Positions 15,231-23,650 of a stretch of 64,000 nucleotides of DNA are shown here, piece after piece. The stretch comes from an uncultured Lachnospiraceae bacterium. GTDB taxonomy: Bacteria; Bacillota; Clostridia; Lachnospirales; Lachnospiraceae. The position numbers and the translations under genes are program-made. The notes below the pieces were generated by a model. The model was not told the DNA's origin and did no database searches. It saw only the letters and a list, made by a program, of their open reading frames with translations. How positions within the stretch are numbered: the stretch's first letter is position 1; each line of letters opens with the position of its first letter. Location: the NCBI GenBank assembly GCA_910588125.1, contig CAJUPI010000007.1, forward strand, positions 1 through 64,000, read 5' to 3'.

Positions 15231-17798
15231 TTATTTCTTTTTCCGGTAAACCGTCTCATCAAGCGGCAGGCTCTGCCTGAATTTTCCGTCCAGCTTATAA
15301 TAGGCCAGGGCGCAGGCCGGAGCCGTTGGAATCATGCACAGCTCTCCGCATCCCTTCGCCCCCAGAGAATAAGGCAGCTTTCTTTCCTCCTCCGGCACAC
15401 AGAGGATTACCTCTAGCTCCGGCGCTTCATCTGCCCGCATAAACCCGATCGTGCCAAACCGGCTCTTGGGATATCCATCCTCGCATCGGAACTCCTCGGT
15501 CACTCCATAACCGATTCCCATAACCATGCCGCCTTCGATTTGGCCTTCCACAGACTGAATATTTACCGGCGTCCCTACATCAAAGGCCGAGACTGCCTTC
15601 GTGATCTTCCCTTCCTCATTGAGAATAATCACCTGTGTGCCATAGGAATATGAGACATGGCTGACCGGATTTTCTTTGATGGCTCCCAATGGATCTGTCT
15701 TCACCGAATACTCTCCCAAGAACTCCATTCCCTCCAAACCGTCAATCGTCTTACCGCCATCCAATACCAGCTTTAATTTTTCTCCTGCCCGGCGAGCCGC
15801 CTCTCCGGTAACCACGGTCTGCCGGGAAGCTGTGGAAGTCCCCGAATCCGGTGTCCGCACCGTATCCGCCGCTTCATACACAAACAATGCCGGATTCAGC
15901 CCCGTCACATGGCAGATCTCTGTCAGGACCATCTGCCCGATTCCCTGCCCCATACAAGATGCCGAGGTACGGATGTGGATCTTTCCCTCCTCCACCGAGA
16001 GCAATACCCGTCCGATATCCTTCTTTCCCATCCCGGTTCCGGAATTTTTAAATCCACAGGCGATCCCCGCATAAGGATGGGCATAATAAATATCCTTCAC
16101 CGCATCCAGGCACGCTTCCATATTGGTATTCGCATCAGCCGTCTGTCCGTTGGGCAGGATATCCCCTGGCTTGATGGCATTGCGCCGCCTGAATTCCCAT
16201 GGGTCAAGCCCGCACATCTCCGCCAGCAAATTGATATTCATCTCTGTGGCAAAACAGCTCTGAGTCACGCCGAATCCCCGATAAGCCCCTGCCACCACAT
16301 TGTTGGTATACACAGACATACCGAAAATATCGATATTCTGGTAATTATACGGACCCGCCGCATGGGTGCAGGCACGGTGCAGGACCGGCCCGCCCAGAGA
16401 CGCATAGGCTCCCGTATCCGCAATGATGATTCCCTTCATGGCCGTCAGATGGCCGTTCTCATCACAGGCCGTGGTAAATTCCATTTCCATGGGATGCCGC
16501 TTCACATGGTAATTGAGGGATTCCTGGCGGCTGTATTTTACCTTTACCGGCTTTTTTGTATACCAGGCCGCCAGCGACGCATACTGCTGCACCGTCATAT
16601 CCTCCTTGCCGCCAAAGCCGCCGCCCACCAGCGGTGCCCGGCAGTGAACCTTTTCCGGCGGCAGCCCCAGCATCTTGGCACACTCCCGCTGCACGTCATA
16701 GACCGACTGGCTGGAGGTATAGACCAAGAGCCCGTCCTCCCCCTCCGGCAGCGCCACACAACACTCCGGCTCCATAAATCCATGCTCCTGCCAGGATGTC
16801 TTATACTTGCGCGTCACCACATACTGGGAATTCCGGATCGCCTCATCCGCATTTCCCCGCACAAGATTAGCCCGGCTCATCACATTTCCGTCCTCATGCA
16901 AGAGCGGCGCGTCCCCTTTCAACGCCTCATAAGGCGAGGTAACCGGCACAAGCTCTGTCAAATCCACCTCAATCAAATCCAGAATCTCCTGCAGGCTCTC
17001 CTGCCTTTTCGAAACCACCAGGGCCAGGGCATCTCCCACATATCGGGTAATATCCCCCTCCCCTCTCAGCACATCCCAGTCCTGCTTGATATGGCCGATT
17101 TTATTGCACGGCACATCCTCCTTCAGTAAAATACGCACACAGTCCGGATGCTTTCTCGCCTCTGCCACATCAATCCGGTTCACCAGCGCCCGGGGATACT
17201 TGGAATACAGGCATTTTCCATAAAGCATATCCGGCAGGTAAATATCATCCGCAAAAATCCCGCTTCCATTAACCTTCTCGGCCGCATCAATCCGCTTAAA
17301 ATGCTCATTCATGTGCAAACTCTCCGGCTGCGCCGGAATCTTCTGCTTTTCCCGGAAAAAGTCCGCCGCCAGCAAAATCGCATCCTCAATCTTCTTATAA
17401 CCTGTACAACGACAAAGGTTCCCCCGAATCGCCTTCTTTACATCCGCCCTGGAAGGCGTCAGGTTGTGATCCAGCAGGCTTTTGGCTGAAATAATCATCC
17501 CCGGAATACAAAAGCCGCACTGCACCGCTCCCGCCTCGGCAAAGCAATGCTCATAAATCCGCATTTCCTCCTCAGGAATTCCCTCCACTGTCAGAATCTC
17601 TTTCCCCTCCAGAGTACTGAGCTTTGGCACGCACGCCTTCACCTTCCTGCCATCCACCAGTACAGTACAAGTCCCGCAGGCGCCCTCGCTGCATCCGTCT
17701 TTTGTGGCCGTCAGATGCAAATCATCCCGCAGAAACCGCAAAAGCTTCTTATCCTCTGCGGACTCGTAGAGCTTTCCGTTGATTGATAAATGATACAT
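15231..17798 (-). CDS. xdhD: Fused xanthine dehydrogenase-type molybdoenzyme (2Fe-2S plus Mo domain)
   Basis: This 855-residue hydroxylase of the xanthine dehydrogenase family joins two subunits. Residues 1-155 are the double 2Fe-2S domain (CSEGACGTC, CGFCIPGM, CRCTGYKK). Residues 165-855 are the molybdopterin-binding subunit (LVGGGFGGKEDMTVQQYA, AYRGFGVTQ, ASCMGQGIGQMV, and a GAKGCGEL block that supplies the catalytic Glu). There is no FAD domain, so a separate electron acceptor is needed. The layout matches the XdhD/YgfN type next to ygeY-ygeW-yqeA, proposed for anaerobic purine breakdown. AAAGGAGG precedes the ATG. A truncated hydrogenase gene lies directly upstream. Confidence 0.9.
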   Translation of the reverse strand: MYHLSINGKLYESAEDKKLLRFLRDDLHLTATKDGCSEGACGTCTVLVDGRKVKACVPKLSTLEGKEILTVEGIPEEEMRIYEHCFAEAGAVQCGFCIPGMIISAKSLLDHNLTPSRADVKKAIRGNLCRCTGYKKIEDAILLAADFFREKQKIPAQPESLHMNEHFKRIDAAEKVNGSGIFADDIYLPDMLYGKCLYSKYPRALVNRIDVAEARKHPDCVRILLKEDVPCNKIGHIKQDWDVLRGEGDITRYVGDALALVVSKRQESLQEILDLIEVDLTELVPVTSPYEALKGDAPLLHEDGNVMSRANLVRGNADEAIRNSQYVVTRKYKTSWQEHGFMEPECCVALPEGEDGLLVYTSSQSVYDVQRECAKMLGLPPEKVHCRAPLVGGGFGGKEDMTVQQYASLAAWYTKKPVKVKYSRQESLNYHVKRHPMEMEFTTACDENGHLTAMKGIIIADTGAYASLGGPVLHRACTHAAGPYNYQNIDIFGMSVYTNNVVAGAYRGFGVTQSCFATEMNINLLAEMCGLDPWEFRRRNAIKPGDILPNGQTADANTNMEACLDAVKDIYYAHPYAGIACGFKNSGTGMGKKDIGRVLLSVEEGKIHIRTSASCMGQGIGQMVLTEICHVTGLNPALFVYEAADTVRTPDSGTSTASRQTVVTGEAARRAGEKLKLVLDGGKTIDGLEGMEFLGEYSVKTDPLGAIKENPVSHVSYSYGTQVIILNEEGKITKAVSAFDVGTPVNIQSVEGQIEGGMVMGIGYGVTEEFRCEDGYPKSRFGTIGFMRADEAPELEVILCVPEEERKLPYSLGAKGCGELCMIPTAPACALAYYKLDGKFRQSLPLDETVYRKKK

Positions 17799-17859
17799 AT
17801 GATACCTCCTTTTTTTATTTTTGCTTGCGATTCGCAGCGTTTGCCCTTAACAAACCTCC

Positions 17860-18057
17860 TCACCACCCCATATGATCCGTATGCAACAAATGATGCGCCT
17901 TCTCTGACAACGGCTTTTCAAAGAAATCCTGATAGCACTGCAGCACCGCCTGATTCTCATGAGAAAATCTCAGCTTGTTGACCTGGTCAAGCCCATACAA
18001 CACTTCCCCTCGCACGCCGGCAAGTTCTTCCCCGTCATGAATCGGTTGGCCGCCGCC
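17860..18057 (-). pseudogene. 3' remnant of an [FeFe]-hydrogenase gene
   Basis: On the minus strand the last 65 or so codons before TGA 17860-17862 read GGGQPIHDGEELAGVRGEVL, then KLRFSHENQAVLQCYQDFF and EKAHHLLHTDH. This is the conserved C-terminal end of NAD-linked [FeFe]-hydrogenase large subunits (GGGQP..., R.e.LY, SHENP, KSHELLHT). Everything upstream, including the H-cluster motifs, is missing; sequence turns into ygeX coding DNA on the other strand at about 18057. The remnant precedes the xanthine dehydrogenase gene in the same direction, so the intact gene may once have shared its operon. Confidence 0.82.
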
Positions 18058-18062
18058 AACCG
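18043..18062. repeat. Palindrome at the hydrogenase/ygeX joint
   Basis: CGGTTGG (18043-18049) and CCAACCG (18056-18062) form a perfect 7-base inverted repeat with a 6-base loop. It coincides with the point where hydrogenase coding sequence on one strand changes to ygeX on the other. Confidence 0.75.
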
Positions 18063-18525
18063 CTATCCGGAATGCCCGCCTGTTGTATGCGTAGTGGAAG
18101 CCGATACCGCTGCCTGCCTCTACAAGGGTGCCGTGGCCGGGGATGGCGCCGAATATAACGTGGAAGGCGATATGCCCACCATCATGGCCGGCCTGGCCTG
18201 CGGCGAACCCAACACGACTTCCTGGGATATCTTGAAAAACCATGTCTCCGTCTTTGCTGCCGCCCCCGACTGGGTGTCCGCCAAAGCCATGCGGATGCTG
18301 GCAGCCCCGATTAAAGGCGATCCCCAGGTAACCTCCGGTGAATCCGGCGCCGTTACCTTCGGCGTACTCTGCGAGATTATGACCAATCCGGACTACCAGG
18401 AATTAAAAGATGCCTTAAAGCTGGATGAAAATTCCCAGGTGCTGCTCTTTTCCACGGAAGGAGATACCGACCCGGAACGCTATCAGGAGATTGTATGGGA
18501 AGGAAAAGCTTATCTCGACCACTAG
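18058..18525 (+). pseudogene. ygeX: 3' remnant of ygeX (diaminopropionate ammonia-lyase)
   Basis: The frame from about 18058 to TAG 18525 reads NRYPECPPVVCVVEADTAAC, then MPTIMAGLACGEPNT, ISGESGAVTFG-like (here TSGESGAVTFG) and LLFSTEGDTDPERYQEIVW. These are C-terminal motifs of YgeX, a PLP enzyme of about 400 residues. Only about 155 residues remain; the lysine-binding N-terminal domain is absent. An in-frame ATG at 17959 exists but its codons belong to hydrogenase sequence read backwards. The remnant sits just before ygeY, where intact ygeX is found in related clusters. Confidence 0.88.
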
Positions 18526-18577
18526 AAGGAATCGTCCCGGAATTTGCAAGGGGACAAATTTTTTACATGTATTTTGA

Positions 18578-18589
18578 TTGATTAATCAA
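18578..18589. promoter_or_regulatory. Perfect 12-base palindrome upstream of ygeY
   Basis: TTGATTAATCAA is self-complementary and lies 24 bases before the ygeY ATG, just upstream of the AAAGGAGG ribosome site. It may be an operator. Its half-site spacing (2 bases) does not fit an FNR box. Confidence 0.35.
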
Positions 18590-18612
18590 ACAAATAAAGG
18601 AGGTATTTTCTT

Positions 18613-19923
18613 ATGGACTACAAAAAAATCAAAGCTGCTGCCGAAAACTACAAAGCAGACATGACCCGTTTTTTGCGGGAGATCGTCAAAAATCCCGGCG
18701 AGAGCTGTGACGAAAAGGCCCACATCACCCGCATCGCTGAGGAAATGCGCATGCTGGGCTTTGACAAGGTGCAGATTGACCCCATGGGCAATGTGCTGGG
18801 CTTTATGGGCACGGGCGAAAAGCTGATTGCCTTTGATGCCCACATCGATACCGTGGGCATCGGTAACCGGGACAACTGGAATTTCGATCCCTATGAGGGC
18901 TATGAAAACGAGGAAGAAATCGGCGGCCGCGGCGTCTCCGATCAGTGTGGCGGCATCGTTTCCGCCGTCTATGGCGCCAAAATCATGAAAGATTTAGGAC
19001 TCTTAAGCGATAAATATACCGTCCTTGTCACAGGAACCGTACAAGAAGAGGACTGCGACGGCCTCTGCTGGCAATACATCATCAAAGAAGACAAGATTCG
19101 CCCGGAATTTGTAGTGTCCACCGAGCCTACCGACGGCGGTATCTACCGCGGGCAGCGGGGACGTATGGAAATCCGCGTGGATGTCAAAGGCATTTCCTGC
19201 CATGGCTCTGCCCCGGAAAGAGGCGATAACGCCATTTACAAGATGGCTGACATCCTTCAGGATATCCGTGCCCTCAACGAAAACGACGCTGCCGGCGACA
19301 ATGAAATCAAGGGCCTGGTAAAGATGCTCGACAAAAAATATAACGCCCAGTGGGAGGAAGCCCGTTTCTTAGGACGTGGCACAGTCACGGTTTCAGAAAT
19401 CTTCTTTACTTCCCCCAGCCGCTGCGCCGTGGCAGATTCCTGCGCCGTCTCTCTCGACCGCCGTATGACTGCCGGAGAGACTTGGGAAAGCTGCCTGGAT
19501 GAGATCCGCGCCCTGCCGGCTGTGAAAAAATACGGCAATGATGTGACGGTTTCCATGTACAATTACGAGCGTCCGTCCTACACGGATCTGGTATATCCTA
19601 TCGAGTGTTATTTCCCCACCTGGGTGATACCCAAAGACCACGCCGTGACAAATGCCTTGGAAGAAGCATACAAAAATTTGTTCGGCGATGAGCGGATCGG
19701 TACGGCTGAGACTGAAGCCATGAGAAAGGCCCGCCCGCTGACGGATAAATGGACCTTTTCCACCAATGGTGTGACGATCATGGGACGTAACGGGATTCCC
19801 TGCATCGGATTTGGTCCGGGGGCAGAGGCACAGGCACATGCACCAAATGAGAAGACCTGGAAGCAGGATCTCGTTACCTGTGCCGCGGTATATGCGGCTT
19901 TGCCGACAGTGTATTGTAAATAA
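18613..19923 (+). CDS. ygeY: YgeY-family M20 zinc peptidase/deacylase
   Basis: This 436-residue protein is an M20-type zinc hydrolase of the YgeY group tied to selenium/purine clusters. Metal-binding motifs are FDAHIDTVGIG (near residue 75), GRGVSDQCGG (near 110) and TVQEEDCDGLC (near 145, with the catalytic Glu pair), plus the dimer-domain His in ISCHGSAPERGDNA. A late His ligand is in AQAHAPNEK. It probably cleaves an amide intermediate of purine breakdown; the exact substrate is not shown by sequence. It is the first intact gene of ygeY-ygeW-yqeA. Confidence 0.92.
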   Translation: MDYKKIKAAAENYKADMTRFLREIVKNPGESCDEKAHITRIAEEMRMLGFDKVQIDPMGNVLGFMGTGEKLIAFDAHIDTVGIGNRDNWNFDPYEGYENEEEIGGRGVSDQCGGIVSAVYGAKIMKDLGLLSDKYTVLVTGTVQEEDCDGLCWQYIIKEDKIRPEFVVSTEPTDGGIYRGQRGRMEIRVDVKGISCHGSAPERGDNAIYKMADILQDIRALNENDAAGDNEIKGLVKMLDKKYNAQWEEARFLGRGTVTVSEIFFTSPSRCAVADSCAVSLDRRMTAGETWESCLDEIRALPAVKKYGNDVTVSMYNYERPSYTDLVYPIECYFPTWVIPKDHAVTNALEEAYKNLFGDERIGTAETEAMRKARPLTDKWTFSTNGVTIMGRNGIPCIGFGPGAEAQAHAPNEKTWKQDLVTCAAVYAALPTVYCK

Positions 19924-19977
19924 CTGGCGGGGGTTCTTGTTGTTATTTTAAAATAATTATTCAATAAGGAGATTGCT

Positions 19978-21171
19978 ATGAAAACATTACAGGATTATAT
20001 TGATAAGCTAAATAAGCTGAACTTTAAAGACATGTTCAATAATGACTTTTTCCTCACATGGGAAAAATCGGATGATGAACTGGAAGCTGTATTTACGATC
20101 GCAGATGCACTTCGTTTTATGCGGGAAAACAATATTTCTACGAAGGTGTTTGAAAGTGGTCTGGGGATCTCTTTGTTCCGTGACAATTCCACCAGAACCC
20201 GGTTTTCGTTCGCCTCGGCTTGTAACCTGCTGGGGCTGGAGGTTCAGGATCTGGATGAAGGGAAATCTCAGATCGCCCATGGAGAGACAGTCCGTGAAAC
20301 GGCTAACATGATTTCTTTTATGGCGGATGTAATTGGAATCCGTGATGATATGTATATCGGTAAGGACAATGCCTATATGCATGAGGTCTCGGATTCTGTA
20401 AAGCAGGGAAATGCTGACGGGATATTAGAACAGCGCCCGACGTTAGTAAATCTGCAATGTGACATCGACCACCCGACTCAGGCGATGGCTGATGCCTTGC
20501 ACCTGATCCATGAGTTTGGCGGGATTGAGAACCTGAAGGGAAAAAAGGTGGCTATGAGCTGGGCCTATTCTCCTTCCTACGGCAAACCGCTCTCGGTTCC
20601 CCAGGGTATTATCGGCCTGATGACCCGCTTTGGCATGGATGTAGTACTGGCGCATCCGGAGGGCTATGAGGTCATGCCGGAGATCGAAGAGGTGGCAAAG
20701 GCCAATGCTGAAAAATCCGGCGGATCCTTCACTCGTACGAACAGCATGGCCGAGGCATTCAAAGATGCCGACGTGGTTTATCCGAAGAGCTGGGCTCCCT
20801 TCGCCGCCATGGAAAAGCGCACCAATCTTTATGGCGAGGGCGATATGGAAGGTATCAAGGCCCTGGAGAAAGAGTTGCTGGCACAGAATGCTGATCACAA
20901 GGACTGGTGCTGTACAGAAGAGCTGATGAAAACCACGAAAGACGGCAAGGCCCTGTATCTCCACTGCCTGCCGGCAGATATCAATGATGTCAGCTGTACC
21001 GACGGCGAGGTGGAGGCATCTGTCTTCGATCGTTATCGTAACCCGCTCTATAAGGAAGCCAGCTACAAGCCTTATGTCATCGCCGCCATGATCTTTTTAA
21101 GCAAATTTGAAAATCCTCAGGAAATCCTCAAAAAGCTGGAAGCACGGGGCACTAAGAGAATCTTTGAATAA
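19978..21171 (+). CDS. ygeW: Knotted carbamoyltransferase YgeW
   Basis: This is a 397-residue member of the aspartate/ornithine carbamoyltransferase fold in its YgeW branch. The carbamoyl phosphate loop is FRDNSTRTRFSF (near residue 66), followed by HGETVRET, CDIDHPTQAMADALHL and the late HCLPADINDV. The true amino substrate is unsettled for this branch. In purine fermentation it would release carbamoyl phosphate for the carbamate kinase encoded 27 bases downstream, yielding ATP. A TAAGGAG site precedes the ATG. Confidence 0.93.
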   Translation: MKTLQDYIDKLNKLNFKDMFNNDFFLTWEKSDDELEAVFTIADALRFMRENNISTKVFESGLGISLFRDNSTRTRFSFASACNLLGLEVQDLDEGKSQIAHGETVRETANMISFMADVIGIRDDMYIGKDNAYMHEVSDSVKQGNADGILEQRPTLVNLQCDIDHPTQAMADALHLIHEFGGIENLKGKKVAMSWAYSPSYGKPLSVPQGIIGLMTRFGMDVVLAHPEGYEVMPEIEEVAKANAEKSGGSFTRTNSMAEAFKDADVVYPKSWAPFAAMEKRTNLYGEGDMEGIKALEKELLAQNADHKDWCCTEELMKTTKDGKALYLHCLPADINDVSCTDGEVEASVFDRYRNPLYKEASYKPYVIAAMIFLSKFENPQEILKKLEARGTKRIFE

Positions 21172-21198
21172 CTGCACAGACAGAAAGAAGGAACCGCT

Positions 21199-22137
21199 AT
21201 GAGTAAAAAACGTATTGTCATCGCTCTGGGCGGCAATGCGCTAGGGAACACCCTTCCTGAACAGTATCTCGCTGTTCAGGAAACCTCCCTGGCGATTGCT
21301 GATTTGGTGGAAGAAGGACATGAGGTTATTATTTCCCATGGAAACGGACCGCAGGTAGGCATGATCAACAATGCCATGGCAGCCTATTCCCGGACTGACC
21401 CGTCTCATCCGTCCCTTACTCCCCTCTCCGTCTGTGTTGCCATGAGTCAGGCTTATATCGGCTATGACCTGCAAAATGCACTCAAAGAGGAGCTTTTGAA
21501 CCGCGGTATCAAAAAAAATGTTGCCACCGTGATCACTCAGGTGCGGGTGGATGAAAATGACCCGGCCTTTTTAAATCCTACTAAACCCATCGGGCATTTT
21601 ATGACCAAAGAAGAAGCAGCCAGTGCCGAAAAAAACGGCATTCAGGTCGTAGAAGATGCTGGTCGCGGCTATCGCCGGGTAGTGGCCTCTCCCAAACCGG
21701 CAGAAATCGTGGAACTAGAAACCGTGAAAGATCTTTTGGAAGCCGGTGAAATCGTCATTGCCAGCGGCGGGGGCGGTATTCCGGTCATCCGCAAAGGTAA
21801 TCATTTAAAAGGAGTCGGCGCAGTCATTGACAAGGATTTTGCCAGCTGCCTGCTGGCAAAGGAGCTGGATGCAGATTTTCTAATCATTCTGACTGCTGTG
21901 GAACAAGTCGCGTTGCATTTCGGCACTCCCAAGGAAACCTGGCTCAGCCAGATCTCCGTGCAGGAGGCCAGGCAGTATGCCGCAGAGGGGCATTTTGCTC
22001 CTGGCTCCATGCTGCCCAAGGTACAGGCCGGCATCTCCTTTGCCACCTCCGCCCCTGGCCGCACGGCACTCATCACCCTGCTTGAAAAGGCACGAGACGG
22101 TGTAAACGGAAAGACCGGAACGAGAATTGTTGGATAA
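21199..22137 (+). CDS. arcC: Carbamate kinase
   Basis: This 312-residue enzyme transfers phosphate from carbamoyl phosphate to ADP, giving ATP, CO2 and ammonia. Family motifs are IALGGNALG at the N-terminus, SHGNGPQVG near residue 50, VVASPKP near 155, IASGGGGIPV near 180 and the GSMLPKVQAG block near 270. Its position after ygeW matches yqeA in E. coli-type clusters, making it the ATP-forming step. It ends two bases before a convergent gene. Confidence 0.95.
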   Translation: MSKKRIVIALGGNALGNTLPEQYLAVQETSLAIADLVEEGHEVIISHGNGPQVGMINNAMAAYSRTDPSHPSLTPLSVCVAMSQAYIGYDLQNALKEELLNRGIKKNVATVITQVRVDENDPAFLNPTKPIGHFMTKEEAASAEKNGIQVVEDAGRGYRRVVASPKPAEIVELETVKDLLEAGEIVIASGGGGIPVIRKGNHLKGVGAVIDKDFASCLLAKELDADFLIILTAVEQVALHFGTPKETWLSQISVQEARQYAAEGHFAPGSMLPKVQAGISFATSAPGRTALITLLEKARDGVNGKTGTRIVG

Positions 22138-22139
22138 GC

Positions 22140-23399
22140 CTATCCTTCAAACACCTCATACTGACGGCCAGGTCCGCCGCACACCGGACAACGTTCCAAA
22201 ACCGTCTTTCCTGCCATAATATATCCGCATATGGGACAGACATAGATGGCTCCTTCTTCAAAGCCGTCCATGTCTGTTGCTTTTTTCAGGAGGCCGGCAT
22301 GCTCCTTCTCTGCCGCCGCAGCCCCTGTATATGCCTGCTCTGCCAGAGGATTCTTATGTTCTCTCGCATATTTGGCAATCATGTGATACAAATACTGATA
22401 TTCAAACTCTTCTCCTGGTACAAACGTTTCCACAGATTCCGCAAAAGGCGCCGGGCGATCAAGCACAGAATAAAAATTCCGCGCATGGTAATACTCTGAA
22501 GCGGCCAGCGCACGAAACAGGCTGGCGAGCTTATCTTTTCCCCGGCGCTTTGCCCTGTCGGAAAACATCAAATACTTAAAATGAGCCATCAATTCACCCT
22601 CTACGGCTTCTTCCAGCTTCTGCCTCAACATCGGATCCGCACGCTCCCTGCTATAACAGTCCTCAGAAAGATTGGTAATCTTGTATCGCAAATATCCGTC
22701 TTCCTCGTAAAAATGGACAACGTGATGCTCTACATCACTGGCTCTGATGTCTTTTGACACATCCTCAATCATCGCTCCGCCGCCACCTGTACAGATTAAG
22801 GGAATCCCTTCTACTTCATCCTCAAACCGCGAATGGACATGACCGCAAAGTAAATACTTCACTTTGTCCTTCCATGCTCCAAATGCCTTCTTCAACCGGC
22901 CAAATTCTTCTTTCGAAACACTGTTGGCAATAAAATGATTGGGCACCGGAATGTGAAATGCAACAATCACCTGCTTCACATCTTCCCTGGCAATCACCTC
23001 CTTCAACAGCTCAAGCCCTTCTTCCTCAAAAGTGCGGGCCGCATTGTCCAACACCACCACGGCAAAATTCTCTGTCAGCAGGGCATAATTCTTCCGCCCA
23101 AAATAATCCATATAATCTCCGGTATCATGGTTACCTCTGAGGCAGTATACATCATTTCCTGCCAGGCTTTCTGTAAATTCCCGAATCATCTGATAATAAT
23201 GCTTCGTCCCTGCAGGCACCAGATCTCCTGCAATCAGGGTGATATCATCATGACTGCTTTCTTCCAGGGCTCCTGCGTATACCTTCATATTATAAGTACC
23301 CAAACCCTCACACCCCGGATCTCCGATCACTCCCATGGAGTGCACCCCCGAAAGGTACAGCACCGGCTCCGTTACTTTAATCATTTTACTTGTATTCAT
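22140..23399 (-). CDS. Metallophosphoesterase-rubrerythrin-rubredoxin fusion protein
   Basis: Three modules share one 419-residue chain. Residues 10-235 are a calcineurin-type metallophosphoesterase (GDLV near 58, RGNHDTGD near 92, CGHVHSRFED near 185); the first motif is SGVHSMG, where most members have DxH. Residues 255-375 are a ferritin-like di-iron domain with EGELMAHFKY, EYYHARNF and EKEHAGLL. Residues 388-412 are a rubredoxin-like CPICG/CPVCG pair. Rubrerythrins reduce peroxide in anaerobes. How the phosphoesterase relates to that is unknown. No signal peptide is seen. It is convergent with the carbamate kinase gene. Confidence 0.88.
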   Translation of the reverse strand: MNTSKMIKVTEPVLYLSGVHSMGVIGDPGCEGLGTYNMKVYAGALEESSHDDITLIAGDLVPAGTKHYYQMIREFTESLAGNDVYCLRGNHDTGDYMDYFGRKNYALLTENFAVVVLDNAARTFEEEGLELLKEVIAREDVKQVIVAFHIPVPNHFIANSVSKEEFGRLKKAFGAWKDKVKYLLCGHVHSRFEDEVEGIPLICTGGGGAMIEDVSKDIRASDVEHHVVHFYEEDGYLRYKITNLSEDCYSRERADPMLRQKLEEAVEGELMAHFKYLMFSDRAKRRGKDKLASLFRALAASEYYHARNFYSVLDRPAPFAESVETFVPGEEFEYQYLYHMIAKYAREHKNPLAEQAYTGAAAAEKEHAGLLKKATDMDGFEEGAIYVCPICGYIMAGKTVLERCPVCGGPGRQYEVFEG

Positions 23400-23553
23400 A
23401 AATCATCCGTCTCCATTTTTTCATTTGTGTCCTGATTATACTATCCGGTTTGCGATAATGCAACCGATAAGTAGTTTTCCTTTCTCTTTCATCGAATTAC
23501 TCATCATCTTCCACAACTCATATCCGATTTCCCTGACAAAAATAATACGAAAC

Positions 23554-23595
23554 ATAACATAGGTTATATCTCTTTCCTTTTCTTTATGATACAAT
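23554..23595 (+). promoter_or_regulatory. Crp/Fnr-type operator and -10 of transporter gene 1
   Basis: ATAACATAGGTTAT (23554-23567) is a palindrome with six of seven pairs matching. TACAAT (23590-23595) ends 34.5 bases after its centre, placing the centre at -41.5 from a predicted start at 23602. There is no -35 box, as usual for class II activation. The same geometry occurs at 25253-25293 and 58701-58741. Confidence 0.75.
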
Positions 23596-23650
23596 TTTAC
23601 CATAAGTTACAAATTTAACAAACTTAAAAAGGGAAAGGGGTACTTTAGCA

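Noticed and set aside
15909..17129. A 406-codon open frame on the plus strand
   Set aside because: It lies fully antisense to the conserved xanthine dehydrogenase gene and has no protein-like composition or ribosome site.
17959..18057. ATG 17959 as a real start for a 188-residue YgeX-type protein
   Set aside because: The first 33 codons are the reverse of hydrogenase coding sequence and lack any ribosome site; the product would miss the PLP-lysine domain. Treated as a gene remnant.
18574..18589. FNR box before ygeY (TTGAT..ATCAA)
   Set aside because: The spacing between half-sites is 2 or 6 bases, not the 4 required for FNR.
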